Positions 16,439 through 25,423 of a stretch of DNA of 64,000 nt are shown here, in pieces; position 1 is the first letter of the stretch; each line of letters begins with the position of its first letter. Source of the DNA: Planctomycetota bacterium. GTDB taxonomy: Bacteria > Planctomycetota > Phycisphaerae > UBA1845 > UTPLA1. The stretch is taken from contig JADJRI010000004.1 of assembly GCA_016712275.1 (NCBI GenBank), positions 186,001 to 250,000 of the forward strand, in the 5' to 3' direction. Under the pieces are notes generated by a model, which saw nothing but the letters and a program-made list of their open reading frames with translations, was not told the origin of the DNA and did not search any database. The translations under genes and the position numbers were made by a program.

Positions 16439-17113
16439 TTAGATTACTGCGGCTTGCGAGATGGGGGTCCCGAATCGCTCAAAAAGCTCCTCGTGGAGCC
16501 GCTTTACGGCGGCAAATGTGGCGCGTGCGGCATCGACCATGGCTTTTCTTTCATTTGGGTTGAATGTCTGAAGTGCCATGTCGGATTTGAAAGCCTGCCA
16601 ATACTCCCGTTGCTTGTCGCCATAAGGATCGAAGTAATTCAGGCCATTGTTGCCTTCGAGCGAGTAAGCGCGACGAAGTGCATTGGAGATGTACTTTGAT
16701 CCATTGTTGCTGCCCTCAAAAACATAATGCATGCCGAGCAGGCTGATGGGGCAATCGACGGCCAATCGATTGATGTGGGCCAGAAATTCGGCGACAGAAG
16801 CAGTGGGGATGGCGGCTTCCGGATTGCGCCCAAAGAAATCGAGGTCCGCGCGGAGATAGGGTTCTTGAAGTTGATAATCCTGTACGACAGCGCGAATCGC
16901 TGGGTTATCCGTGCGAATACGAGCCAGATGGGTCTCCAGAGCTCTGTGAATGAGAAAGAGCTGGGCGAGTGATTCAATGTAGCCTTCGAGCGGAATGCGA
17001 CCCATGACCAGTTCTTTGTTGAAGTGACCGGCCTCCGTATCATCGTGAAGGGACTGTGTTGCATTCTTGAGTTCAAGCATGATGGCGTCTTCTACAATTC
17101 GGCTTTGTTGCAT
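16439..17113 (-). CDS. biliverdin-producing heme oxygenase
   Basis: A 224-residue all-helical cytoplasmic enzyme that opens heme to biliverdin, CO and Fe2+. The proximal heme-ligand region is LKNATQSLHDDTEAGHFNKEL, with the ligand His in the first helix. The distal helix signature LLGMHYVFEGSNNGSKYI carries the Gly-rich bend. The ATG at 17113 is preferred over one five codons upstream because AGGA lies 6-9 bases ahead. The stop abuts the convergent proC stop. A 7-1-7 inverted repeat upstream suggests iron control. No biliverdin reductase or heme importer is adjacent. Confidence 0.87.
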   Translation of the reverse strand: MQQSRIVEDAIMLELKNATQSLHDDTEAGHFNKELVMGRIPLEGYIESLAQLFLIHRALETHLARIRTDNPAIRAVVQDYQLQEPYLRADLDFFGRNPEAAIPTASVAEFLAHINRLAVDCPISLLGMHYVFEGSNNGSKYISNALRRAYSLEGNNGLNYFDPYGDKQREYWQAFKSDMALQTFNPNERKAMVDAARATFAAVKRLHEELFERFGTPISQAAVI

Positions 17114-17145
17114 GGGGATTCCTCGCAAGGGGGGTGTTAGTGATT

Positions 17146-17162
17146 TTGAGACTCAGTCTCAA
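17146..17162 (-). promoter_or_regulatory. Fur-like 7-1-7 operator upstream of heme oxygenase
   Basis: TTGAGACTCAGTCTCAA is a perfect palindrome whose 15-base core has the 7-1-7 layout of Fur-family boxes (TGAGACT-C-AGTCTCA versus TGATAAT-n-ATTATCA, 5 of 7 per half). It starts 33 bases upstream of the heme oxygenase ATG, a normal site for an iron-dependent repressor. Binding is inferred. Confidence 0.45.
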
Positions 17163-17238
17163 TTGCTGGGAGTCTAATGGCGTCGGGGGAGGTCGACAAG
17201 CTAAAGTCAATTGCTAATTGAAATGACGTTGGAATGAC

Positions 17239-17255
17239 GTAAGATACTATCTTAC
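17239..17255. promoter_or_regulatory. perfect 17-base palindrome
   Basis: GTAAGATA-C-TATCTTAC lies between the divergent heme oxygenase and DUF167 genes, in an AT-rich stretch that likely holds their promoters. It looks like an operator for a homodimeric regulator, but I cannot name one. Confidence 0.4.
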
Positions 17256-17310
17256 AGTATTTTATGGCTAACATAAGCATCGGAATCTGATTTTGAAAGC
17301 GTCAAACTAA

Positions 17311-17607
17311 ATGCCCGCTTTTAGGACGGTGAAGGACGGCGTAGAGATTCGGGTGAAGGTCGTGCCCGGTGCTTCGCGCTCGCAGCTCGCAGGGCTGCTC
17401 GGCGATTCGCTAAAGGTGCAGATCGCCGCGCCGCCGGAAAAGGGAAGAGCCAACAAAGCGTTGATAGATTTGATCGCGGAAGTGCTGGGCCAAACCGTCG
17501 CGACCGTAAAAGTCACCCAAGGAATGACCTCGCCGCGAAAAATCGTCAAAGTAACCGGGATCGGAATCGATGAAGTGCAGCGTCGCCTGGGTATGCGCTC
17601 TAAATGA
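17311..17607 (+). CDS. DUF167 (YggU-like) family protein
   Basis: A 98-residue protein matching the DUF167/UPF0235 pattern throughout: VEIRVKVVPGASRSQLAG, LKVQIAAPPEKGRANKALI and VKVTQGMTSPRKIVKVTG. The family is widespread, small and cytoplasmic; its function is unknown. No clear ribosome binding site precedes the ATG. It ends 15 bases before the convergent secretin-like gene. Confidence 0.88.
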   Translation: MPAFRTVKDGVEIRVKVVPGASRSQLAGLLGDSLKVQIAAPPEKGRANKALIDLIAEVLGQTVATVKVTQGMTSPRKIVKVTGIGIDEVQRRLGMRSK

Positions 17608-17622
17608 GCTTGTCGACGATTC

Positions 17623-18493
17623 CTATTCTCTGCTGGTGACCGGGCCGCCGATCAATTGATGAACTTCCACGGAATTGTAAATGATCAGTTTTCCGCGGTA
17701 GTAACGAATTCGTCCCTTGCCGCCGGCGACTTTCCATGAATGCGGTTCGATGTTCATGGTGATGCTGTCGATCAAATCGAGAATGTGCGGATCGATTTCC
17801 TGTCCCCCGGCCGGCGTGCATCAGCCGTTTGTCCGCGCGCCTTTTTGAAGACCGCGAAAATCCACGCTCGCTGCCAGCGATCGGAAAATCCGGCATGTCT
17901 TGAATGAGGTCCGCAACCTCGTACACGCGCGTGATCATTTTGGAGTTATGGTCTTTGCGCGTCGAAATAATTATGGTGTTTCCCCTTGCTTGTGCCGACA
18001 ACTCGACACTCGGTTTGCTTTGCGTGAGATGCAGGAACGATAGGGCCAGCAACTGACGGATGTTGATGTTGCGGGCTTTGACCGAGATTTTCGATGCGCG
18101 GGTGATTCCTTCCTTTTCCAGCAATTTCCATCGAACAATGACATTGGCGCCGGTGTCCCGGTTGATCCACTCGGCCAATTCCTCAAGCGACATGTCTTTG
18201 ATGTCCACTTCGACCACGATTTTTTTCATTCCGGCGACCGCAAGGTCGGTTGGTGCGGCGTTAGAGTCTTTGTTCGCCGGCTTTTTGGTTTGGGGCCTTG
18301 GATCGACTTTTTTCTGTCGGGATTTTGGTTTGGCTGATTTTGAACTGCCGGCAGGTGGCTTTGACCTCTCGTCGGCTTGCGGCTCTTCTTTTCCGGAATT
18401 CGGCTTGGATTCATCGGCCGACGCAACTGTCAGGCGGCCGGCACCCGAAGCCATGCAACAGACGATGATTGCGAGGAGAGTTCGGCGCATCAA
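17623..18493 (-). CDS. exported secretin/STN-like domain protein, frameshifted near 17804
   Basis: An exported protein of about 289 residues after repair. It has a signal peptide (MRRTLLAIIVCCMASGAG), a Lys/Pro/Ser-rich linker to residue ~80, then an STN-like region: VVEVDIKDMSLEELAEWINR, ITRASKISVKARNINIRQLL and ARGNTIIIST. After ~residue 225 the original frame loses sense. Removing one base from the C5 run at 17804-17808 restores ILDLIDSITMNIEPHSWKV, KGRIRYYRGKLIIYNSVEVH and a stop at 17623. That W...G.I....LII..VH ending is typical of planctomycete STN-type proteins. Its start overlaps the upstream lipoprotein stop by 4 bases. Confidence 0.7.
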
Positions 18494-19101
18494 TTGGACC
18501 CTGCCCTGTAGTATTTCGACTTATCGACGCTCCATTTTCCGTTTTGTGAACGAACCAGGTCACGCTTCAGGCCGGTGTAGCCATCACGCGGTTTGAATCC
18601 CGTAAGTTCAACGGCCTGCCCGTCGAGCCGAATGATCCAGGGGCCCTTGGTCGGCGCGCCATCCGGCAGTCTCGTCAAGTCGATGGTCACGCGCTTGACG
18701 TTTTCAGTTTTCACCTCAAATTGATTCTCTCCGACCCATGCGGTGCCGCAGATGGCATCATCGTCGGGATCGAACGCTTCTCGAAAAATTACCCAGTTGT
18801 CGGTGGGGCGGATCGGCTTTCGACGCTGCGGTGTTTCCCGCTCTGCAATTTCAACATCATCGGGACTGCCGGGTTGGGCGGTTGGGCCATCTGCCTTTGC
18901 CGCTTCATCGGTCGTGCTTACACTGCCCTCGGATTCGGGCGATTCTTTTTCGGGAGAGGGCTGGGAAGCGACCTTGCTTCTCTCGTTTGACTGTGCGACG
19001 CTCGACTGCTCAGGGCGGCCGCATCCCGCCACGAGAACCAGCGCCACAAGTCCCCCAGGGAAGAGTGCGCTCCGTCGCAATTGAATTCCACGCAATGACA
19101 T
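18490..19101 (-). CDS. lipoprotein of unknown function
   Basis: A 203-residue lipoprotein: signal peptide and lipobox in RSALFPGGLVALVLVAGCG. An acidic Ser/Glu/Pro-rich linker (residues ~30-100) leads to a C-terminal globular part with NWVIFREAFDPDDDAICG and VKRVTIDLTRLP. AGGAG stands 8 bases before the ATG at 19101. The ATGA overlap with the STN-like gene implies coupled translation and perhaps a joint envelope role. I recognise no family. Confidence 0.7.
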   Translation of the reverse strand: MSLRGIQLRRSALFPGGLVALVLVAGCGRPEQSSVAQSNERSKVASQPSPEKESPESEGSVSTTDEAAKADGPTAQPGSPDDVEIAERETPQRRKPIRPTDNWVIFREAFDPDDDAICGTAWVGENQFEVKTENVKRVTIDLTRLPDGAPTKGPWIIRLDGQAVELTGFKPRDGYTGLKRDLVRSQNGKWSVDKSKYYRAGSN

Positions 19102-19246
19102 GCTCGCGACTCCTTGCGAACACCGCCCATTGTAGCGAACTTCTTGAGTTATTGGTACGGTGTACTTCCTGAAAAGGGGCCATGGCACGCCGATCGTGCA
19201 TGGCTCCCGACGATTCTACACCCCAACCATCGGAGAGTTTCCACGC

Positions 19247-19789
19247 ATGCCACGTCACCCAAGAATTCGCTCCACAACGATTCTCTCCGTTCGCCGCGAC
19301 GGCCAAGTCGCCATTGGCGGGGACGGGCAGGTCACGCTTGGCGACTCGGTGTTAAAGGCCGATGCCGTCAAAATACGTCGATTGCACAAAGGCAGCGTGC
19401 TGTCGGGGTTTGCGGGATCAGCCGCTGATGCGTTTGCCCTCCTGGAGCGATTCGAAAGCAAGCTGGAGCAATACAAGGGGAACACGCGTCGTGCGGCCAT
19501 AGAATTGGCCAAGGACTGGAGAACCGATCGGGCGTTGCGACGGCTCGAAAGCTTGCTTGCGGTGGCTGATGCCGAATGCAGCCTGATCATCGGCGGAAAC
19601 GGCGACGTGATTGAGCCGACTGATGGCGTATTGGCCATCGGCAGCGGCGGAACGTGTGCGCTGGCGGCGACGCGAGCGCTACTGGCCCATACTAAAATGC
19701 CCGCACATGAAATCGTCGAAGCCGCATTGAGAATCGCCGGTCAAATCAACATTTATTCAAACGAGAATATCCACGTCGAGACGCTATGA
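19247..19789 (+). CDS. hslV: ATP-dependent protease subunit HslV
   Basis: A 180-residue proteasome-like peptidase of the HslUV protease. The mature N-terminus is RS|TTILSVRRDGQVAIGGDG: the first Thr after a short propeptide is the nucleophile. GQVTLGDSVLKADAVKIRRL and LSGFAGSAADAFALLERFE are diagnostic. The propeptide of about 9 residues is longer than the single Met of E. coli HslV but is known in other lineages. The stop overlaps the next gene by 4 bases. HslU, its unfoldase partner, is not in the window. Confidence 0.93.
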   Translation: MPRHPRIRSTTILSVRRDGQVAIGGDGQVTLGDSVLKADAVKIRRLHKGSVLSGFAGSAADAFALLERFESKLEQYKGNTRRAAIELAKDWRTDRALRRLESLLAVADAECSLIIGGNGDVIEPTDGVLAIGSGGTCALAATRALLAHTKMPAHEIVEAALRIAGQINIYSNENIHVETL

Positions 19790-21702
19790 TGAAAGCTGAC
19801 TCTAATTCCCACCATTCAAGGGCTGTGATTTCCGATCAACCACACAACTTTCGGCGCGTTGAGATTCGATCATTCATTATTATTCTCATGTTTGCATCGA
19901 GTTTCCTTCCTTCCGACGCTATTGCACAAGAATTGCCCAACCTCGTTGCGGCCGGCGATGTCACTGCGACGTCGGCCGTCCTCTGGGCGCGAGCGACGGT
20001 GACGGGCCCCGTTCGATTTGAGTATGGCCTGAGCCAGTCATTTGCCGCCGGATCGACCGAATCGATGTCGGTGGACGTTGTTGATCGTACGGTGCCGGCG
20101 AAAGTTGAGATCGGCGGGTTGTCGCCCGGCTCACTCTATTTCTATCGGGCAACCGATGCCGAAGGTGCGGCATCGTCAGGCCGATTCCGCACGCCGGCGT
20201 TGGAGGGGCGCAACGGCCTTCGCTTTGGAGTCTCAGGCGATTGGCGCGGGGATCTTGCGCCCTATCCGTCGGTGGGTAATGTACCCGATCGCGGCCTCGA
20301 TCTTTTCGTCGCGCTGGGCGATACGATTTACGCTGACGTGCCGTCGCCCGATGTGCCCATTTCGCAGTGCGCGACGATCGAGGATTTTCGAGCCAAGCAC
20401 AATGAGGTTTATTCCGAGCGCGCGGGCCTGAACACTCTGGCGGCGCTTCGCGCGTCCACAGCCGTTCTTGCAATGATCGACGATCATGAGGTGACCAACG
20501 ATTTTGCCGGCGGCGCCCCTCCAAGCATGGGATCCATTTTTGCCGGTGAAATGGTCGATTTCGTTCATGACACCGCGGTGTTTACGGCCGGAACTCAGGC
20601 GTTTCATGAGTTCAATCCCATCCGCACCGAATTCTATGGCGACACGGGCGATCCGCGCACATCAGGAAAAATGAAACTGTATCGGGCGCGCAATTACGGA
20701 CTCGATGCTGCGTTTTTCATGCTCGATGCCAGAACTTTCCGCGATGAGGAACTGCCGACGATAGGAGCCACGGCCGCCCAAAGTGTCGTGGAGGATTTCC
20801 TTCGGCGATCATTCGACGCCGCTCGCACCATGCTTGGCCGAGCTCAAATCGAGGAATTGAAGGATGATCTGCTGGCCGCAAGTGCCGCTGGTGTGACATG
20901 GAAATTTGTCCTTGTGCCCGAACCCATACAAAACCTCGGACCATCCCTGGCGTCGGATCGATTCGAGGGTTATGCCGCCGAACGAACAGAGTTGCTTCGA
21001 TTCATCGATGAAAACGCCATCGCCAATGTTGTTTTCATCGCAGCCGATATCCATGGAACCGTGGTCAACAACCTGACCTATCAGCTCGACTGCGGCGGCC
21101 CTCAGCTTTATACCAAGGCATGGGAAATCACGACGGGCTCGGTGGCCTATGCCGCGCCATTCGGGCCGACGGTCGCTTCATACGTGGATGAGGATTCGCT
21201 CGGACCCGCGGCCGGCCTTTTTCAACTCGTGTATGGTCTGGCCGATCGCGCCGGCCGGGACGGCATCGTGACATTCGCGAGCCAGTTGCTTCTCGGCGGA
21301 TATGGCCTCGATGCTGTCGGTCTGGATTTCTCGCCGATTGACGCCCGGCTCACGAAGGGAGGTTATGTGGCGGTCAATACATTTGGTTGGACGGAATTTG
21401 AAATTGATGCCGAGAGCCAGTGCCTCGCAGTCTCAACGTGGGGCATCGATTGGTATGATGGCAGTGACTTGGCAGGCCGGCGCGAGGAAGTGCTGGCTCG
21501 AACGCCGCAAATCGTCAGCCAATTTATCGTGCGGCCGGAAGGCTCACGCGTTTTGGTTTGCCCGAATCCATCAGCCAATGAAGGCGGCGCATTTTCGCAA
21601 TGCGGTTGTGGAGTGTTGTTTCCGATTCCCTTTATTTTCCTGGGCATGACGGGAATCTCGCGGAAATCATCACGCCGTTGGAGCGGGCGGTCTTCCGAGT
21701 GA
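19786..21702 (+). CDS. PhoD-like alkaline phosphatase with C-terminal Cys-Gly anchor
   Basis: A 638-residue exported metallophosphatase. A signal peptide (FIIILMFASSFLPSDAIAQ, unusually about 30 residues in) is followed by an N-terminal fibronectin-like PhoD module (ATSAVLWARATVTGPV) and the catalytic domain with GVSGDWRGD, LFVALGDTIYAD, MIDDHEVTNDF and VVFIAADIHG. The C-terminus FSQCGCGVLFPIPFIFLGM followed by SRKSSRR is a Cys-Gly, hydrophobic, Arg-rich tail like a processed sorting signal; a second protein here (30484-31742) ends the same way. It would release phosphate from phosphoesters outside the cytoplasm. Confidence 0.85.
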   Translation: MMKADSNSHHSRAVISDQPHNFRRVEIRSFIIILMFASSFLPSDAIAQELPNLVAAGDVTATSAVLWARATVTGPVRFEYGLSQSFAAGSTESMSVDVVDRTVPAKVEIGGLSPGSLYFYRATDAEGAASSGRFRTPALEGRNGLRFGVSGDWRGDLAPYPSVGNVPDRGLDLFVALGDTIYADVPSPDVPISQCATIEDFRAKHNEVYSERAGLNTLAALRASTAVLAMIDDHEVTNDFAGGAPPSMGSIFAGEMVDFVHDTAVFTAGTQAFHEFNPIRTEFYGDTGDPRTSGKMKLYRARNYGLDAAFFMLDARTFRDEELPTIGATAAQSVVEDFLRRSFDAARTMLGRAQIEELKDDLLAASAAGVTWKFVLVPEPIQNLGPSLASDRFEGYAAERTELLRFIDENAIANVVFIAADIHGTVVNNLTYQLDCGGPQLYTKAWEITTGSVAYAAPFGPTVASYVDEDSLGPAAGLFQLVYGLADRAGRDGIVTFASQLLLGGYGLDAVGLDFSPIDARLTKGGYVAVNTFGWTEFEIDAESQCLAVSTWGIDWYDGSDLAGRREEVLARTPQIVSQFIVRPEGSRVLVCPNPSANEGGAFSQCGCGVLFPIPFIFLGMTGISRKSSRRWSGRSSE

Positions 21703-21812
21703 ACTGAACGAGCAAGTCGTTAATTCTGCGACTGGGTTGCTCGACATACTTGCTGTGCCGGGCATTTCTTTTTCACGACTCATTTGACTCAGAATTGCCA
21801 TAATCATATAAT

Positions 21813-21850
21813 CCTAACAAGCGCTAGTTCATCGAATCCTAGTCGTTAGG
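21813..21850. promoter_or_regulatory. inverted repeat, possible operator of the TetR regulator
   Basis: CCTAAC (21813-21818) and GTTAGG (21845-21850) flank the bases just upstream of the regulator. Within it, CTAACAAGCGCTAG resembles, with two mismatches, the CNAACG-NN-CGTTNG type of site that I recall for TetR-family PaaR repressors. Autoregulation and control of paaABCD is an inference. Confidence 0.35.
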
Positions 21851-21860
21851 ACGTAGATTT

Positions 21861-22448
21861 ATGGCGATTGGTGTGGCAACAACACGGGAACAGATTCACG
21901 AAGCCGCCTGCCGGCTCTTTCGCGAACGGGGGTTTCACGCCACCAGTGTGCGTGACATCGCCGAGGCAGTCGGCATTCAGGGCGGCAGTTTGTACACCCA
22001 CATCAAGGGCAAGGACGACCTGCTCTGGGAAATTGTCGATGCCGCCGCCGACCGGTTCTTCGCCGCGCTTGAGCCGATTGTTTCATCCAAGACAAATGTG
22101 ATGGGGCGCTTGAAGAAGGCGATCATCGCCCATGTCAGCGTGGTCGCGGGAGATTTGAACGCGGCGGCTGTTTACACTGTCGAGTGGCGTCATCTGTCGG
22201 ACGAGCGCAAATCCGCCATTACCGCACGGCGCGATGCTTACGAAAAGCTCTTCCGCTCGCTGGTCTCCGAAGCCATCCATGAACGGCATCTCACCCCGAC
22301 AGATGCCGCCGGTGCGACACTCTTTATTTTGTCGTCGCTGAATTTTTTGTTTACCTGGTACAAACCCGAAGGCCGCATGTCGTCACACGACATCGGCGTC
22401 ATGTTGTCAGACTTTATTTTCGACGGCCTCAAGCGTCGAACTGTATGA
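21861..22448 (+). CDS. TetR/AcrR-family regulator of the paa cluster
   Basis: A 195-residue repressor. The N-terminal helix-turn-helix is standard: AACRLFRERGFHATSVRDIA (residues ~14-33) and VGIQGGSLYTHIKGKDDLLW. The C-terminal half is the ligand and dimer domain. It lies immediately upstream of paaA (the stop is directly followed by the next ATG), so it is in the operon it probably controls, with phenylacetyl-CoA as a plausible inducer. Confidence 0.85.
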   Translation: MAIGVATTREQIHEAACRLFRERGFHATSVRDIAEAVGIQGGSLYTHIKGKDDLLWEIVDAAADRFFAALEPIVSSKTNVMGRLKKAIIAHVSVVAGDLNAAAVYTVEWRHLSDERKSAITARRDAYEKLFRSLVSEAIHERHLTPTDAAGATLFILSSLNFLFTWYKPEGRMSSHDIGVMLSDFIFDGLKRRTV

Positions 22449-22463
22449 ATGACGGAGCACGAA

Positions 22464-23322
22464 ATGGTTGCATTCAATCCGCAAACATCTCATCCCAACG
22501 ACAAGCCCGGCGATCCGGGTTATGAACAAAATCTGGCGGCATTCGAGGCGCGTATCGCCTGCGGCGACAAGGTCGAGCCGGGTGACTGGATGCCGAGCGA
22601 TTACCGCCAGCAACTCATTCGCCTGATTCACGTTCACGCCAACAGCGAAATCTGCGGCGCACTGCCTGAGGGCACCTGGATTCCGCATGCACCCAGTCTG
22701 AAGCGAAAACTTGCTCTCGTCGCCAAGGTGCAGGACGAGGTCGGCCACGCTCAGCTTCTCTATCGCGCCGCTGAAACGCTCGGCAAGCCGCGCGAAGAAA
22801 TGATTCAGGAATTGATCGACGGCAAGGCGAAGTATTCAAACGTCTTTCACTACCCGGCCGAGACGTGGGCCGATGTGTGCGTGATCGCCTGGCTGATCGA
22901 TGCGGCGGCGATCGTGAATCAGCGCATGATGCAGGAAGGCTCGTATGGTCCCTATGGCCGTGCCCTCAAGCGAATCTGCTATGAAGAGGCATTTCACCTG
23001 ACGCATGGTTACGACATGTGCATTTCCCCTGGCGACGGGCACGAAGTTTCAGCGGGACTTGCTGCAAGACGCGGTGAACCGCTGGTGGAAGCCGATCATG
23101 ATGTTCCACGGTCCGTCGGACAAGGAATCGAAGCACACCGAGCAGCTCATGAAGTGGGGCATCAAGCTCAAGACAAACGACGAACAGCGGCAGGAATTTC
23201 TGCGGAAGTATGTGCCGAAGATGCTCAATCTCGGCATCAAGCTGCCGCCGGAATGGGACATGCGGATTGACGAAGAAACCAAGAATTGGCGTTATCGCGA
23301 GCCGGACTGGGCGGGTTTGTGA
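22464..23322 (+). CDS. paaA: phenylacetyl-CoA 1,2-epoxidase subunit PaaA, frameshifted at 23036
   Basis: Catalytic di-iron subunit of the oxygenase that converts phenylacetyl-CoA to the ring 1,2-epoxide. Iron-ligand motifs are visible: EICGALPEGTW, VQDEVGHAQLLYRAAE and YEEAFHLTHG. After GYDMC the reading frame changes; removing one C from the C4 run at 23036-23039 joins it to LATGTKFQRDLLQDAVNRWW and the typical ending YREPDWAGL (stop 23322). About 285 residues after repair. The ATG at 22464 follows ACGGAGCAC and is preferred over 22449. The break is probably an assembly indel. Confidence 0.88.
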
Positions 23323-23479
23323 GCGTCGTTCGCGGAAACGGCCCCGTTAGTGCAAACCGGTTGGAAACGCGACGGTTGTCGCACGAGCATGGCCGGTGGG
23401 TGCGCGATGCGCTGGAAGCTGCCGCATCAGGGCAACAGATAAAAATGCCGCCTGCGGCCTATGCAAACTGAGGACTGCC

Positions 23480-23783
23480 ATGACTGACGCCAAGGCCACA
23501 TCTGGGAAGTCTTTCATCAGTCGGCCCGCGGCGAGCCGCATGTGCATGTCGGCTCGGTGCATGCGACGGACGCGGACACGGCCATTCTCATGGCCAAGGA
23601 GCAATTCGCCCGCCGGCTTGCCTGTGTGAACATTTGGGTGGTTCCCGAAAATGCCATCACGGCGACTCCCTATGAGGACGCCGACATGTTCGAGCACGGC
23701 ACGGACAAGAGTTACCGCGAGGCGTTTGGATGCACGAAACGACCAAGCGGGCCAAGGCGGTCGGCGATGCGGCGGAAATTTGA
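23480..23783 (+). CDS. paaB: phenylacetyl-CoA epoxidase subunit PaaB, two frameshifts
   Basis: Small bridging subunit of the epoxidase (about 101 residues after repair). From the ATG at 23480 (GAGGA upstream) the frame reads MTDAK. Adding one G at 23494-23495 continues GHIWEVFHQSARGEPHVHVG, then SVHATDADTAILMAKEQFAR and VNIWVVPENAITATPYEDAD, typical of PaaB. Adding one G at 23728-23729 gives MHETTKRAKAVGDAAEI and a stop at 23781. Both repairs lie in GG runs. The uninterrupted central frame starts at 23542 and ends at 23787. Confidence 0.8.
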
Positions 23784-23881
23784 ATGAATCGCTTCCTTTG
23801 TTTAGTCCAGTCCCACGGGACCGGGCGTCCGCGAAGGCTCGACTGACCCGTAACAATCTCAATCGACAAGGAACAAGTCGA

Positions 23882-24736
23882 ATGAAGTCTCAAGTCATGG
23901 AAATGCCCCTCAAGCCGGTGATTAAAGACGCCATCGTCGACCTGCTCTATCGCCTCGCCGACGACGGCCTCATCATCGGCCATCGCAACTCCGAGTGGAC
24001 GGGTCTGGGTCCGATGCTCGAAGAGGACATCGCATTTTCGTCCGTCGCGCAGGACAAAATGGGCCATGCCCTCGCATTCTACAATTTGCTTCTCGAACTC
24101 GGCGAGCCTGATCCGGATACGCTTGTCTACACGCGGACGATCGATCAATTCCGCTGCGCCAGTCTTGTTGTGCTGGAATGTTTCGCGAACGACAGCGCAA
24201 ACGGCTCCGCGATGCTGTCAAACAACCCCACACGCGATCGACTGGTGGCCGTCGGCGATTGGTCGCAGAGCCTTGTCCGCCAATTCTTCTTTTCCGAGGC
24301 GGATGCAATTCGCTTCGCTGCTCTGTCCAGCAGCACATTTGAGCCGCTCGCGCAGCTTGTGCGAAAGTTTCGCGGCGAAATCAAGTACCACACCATGCAC
24401 GGCCGCGCGATGATCAAGAAACTCGCCGCGACCGATGACAGCCGCGCTAGAATTCAAGCGGCGGTCGATTTACTTTGGCCGCATGCTCTGGGGCTGTTCG
24501 AGCCGACGCCGCACGACAAAACTCTCGTCGAGGCCGGAATCAGTCCGGCGGAGTCCGTGCTCTGCGAATCGTGGCGAAGTGAAGTGGAGCCGCTGCTGCA
24601 TGATGCAGGGCTCCAAATCCCGGCGGGCGCGAAGCCCGCGTATGGCGGGCGTTCGTGCAAGCACCCGGCCGCCATGAAGTCCTTGCTCGACGACATGCAG
24701 AAGGTTGCTCGGTTGGATCCGGGAGCGAAATGGTAG
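23882..24736 (+). CDS. paaC: phenylacetyl-CoA epoxidase structural subunit PaaC
   Basis: A 284-residue subunit that forms the PaaAC core of the epoxidase but binds no iron itself. LLYRLADDGLIIGHRNSEWT, LEEDIAFSSVAQDKMGHALA and LFEPTPHDKTL follow the family pattern. The ATG at 23882 is preceded by AGGAACA. The codons before it, which run through the end of paaB, are not part of the protein. It is followed after 139 bases by paaD. Confidence 0.92.
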   Translation: MKSQVMEMPLKPVIKDAIVDLLYRLADDGLIIGHRNSEWTGLGPMLEEDIAFSSVAQDKMGHALAFYNLLLELGEPDPDTLVYTRTIDQFRCASLVVLECFANDSANGSAMLSNNPTRDRLVAVGDWSQSLVRQFFFSEADAIRFAALSSSTFEPLAQLVRKFRGEIKYHTMHGRAMIKKLAATDDSRARIQAAVDLLWPHALGLFEPTPHDKTLVEAGISPAESVLCESWRSEVEPLLHDAGLQIPAGAKPAYGGRSCKHPAAMKSLLDDMQKVARLDPGAKW

Positions 24737-24875
24737 TGTCGAAATGTAGAATTGAGAATGGAGAAGATAGAGTCGGGATTGCGATTGTTGGCGCGAGCAA
24801 AAGTCGCACCCAGTCGTTCACCCTACTGATTTCTCAATTCCACATTTGCCAGACAATTTGGTGGATAGGGTAGAA

Positions 24876-25373
24876 ATGAAATCCGGAACCACTACAACGC
24901 CACTCGCCCGCGTCTGGCGGGCCGTCGAATCCGTCAATGACCCGGAGATTCCCGTTCTCTCGGTCGTTGAGCTGGGTATCATTCCCGATATTCGCATCGA
25001 AGACACCCGCGTCGTCGTGGAGATGTGCCCGACGTTCGCCGGGTGCCCCGCACTCGACACCATGCGAAATAACATCAAGGCGGCCGTCGAAAATGCCGGT
25101 TTCAACGACGTGCAGGTCAAGGTCGTTTTTGATCCTCCCTGGACCAGCGATCGAATCAGCGTTGAAGGGCTTCGCAAGCTGAAGGAATTCGGTCTTGCCC
25201 CACCCATGCAATGCAATGGATCGTTGACCGAGGACATGTTGCACCAGATTACATGCCCATTCTGCGATTCCAACAACACTACACTTGAGTCCATTTTTGG
25301 CCCGACCCTTTGCCGCTCGATCCACTATTGCAATGATTGCCTGCAATCTTTCGAGCAATTCAAGCCGGTTTAG
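24876..25373 (+). CDS. paaD: phenylacetate epoxidase maturation protein PaaD
   Basis: A 165-residue protein with an N-terminal MIP18/DUF59 domain (VNDPEIPVLSVVELGIIPDI, MCPTFAGCPALDTM) and a C-terminal zinc-ribbon-like Cys set (CPFCDS, CRSIHYCNDCLQSFEQFKP). PaaD is thought to help assemble the Fe-S or di-iron centre of the epoxidase complex. The ATG at 24876 (GGATAGGG upstream) gives the expected N-terminus. A reductase gene (paaE) and the downstream ring-opening genes are absent from the window. Confidence 0.9.
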   Translation: MKSGTTTTPLARVWRAVESVNDPEIPVLSVVELGIIPDIRIEDTRVVVEMCPTFAGCPALDTMRNNIKAAVENAGFNDVQVKVVFDPPWTSDRISVEGLRKLKEFGLAPPMQCNGSLTEDMLHQITCPFCDSNNTTLESIFGPTLCRSIHYCNDCLQSFEQFKPV

Positions 25374-25423
25374 TTCGGTGGTTGCTTGTCGTGCCGACGG
25401 TGTGTCACTCTAATTCAATTCAA

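Noticed and set aside
23286..23471. 61-codon frame between paaA and paaB
   Set aside because: Starts within the paaA end in another frame and has no family; spacer sequence.
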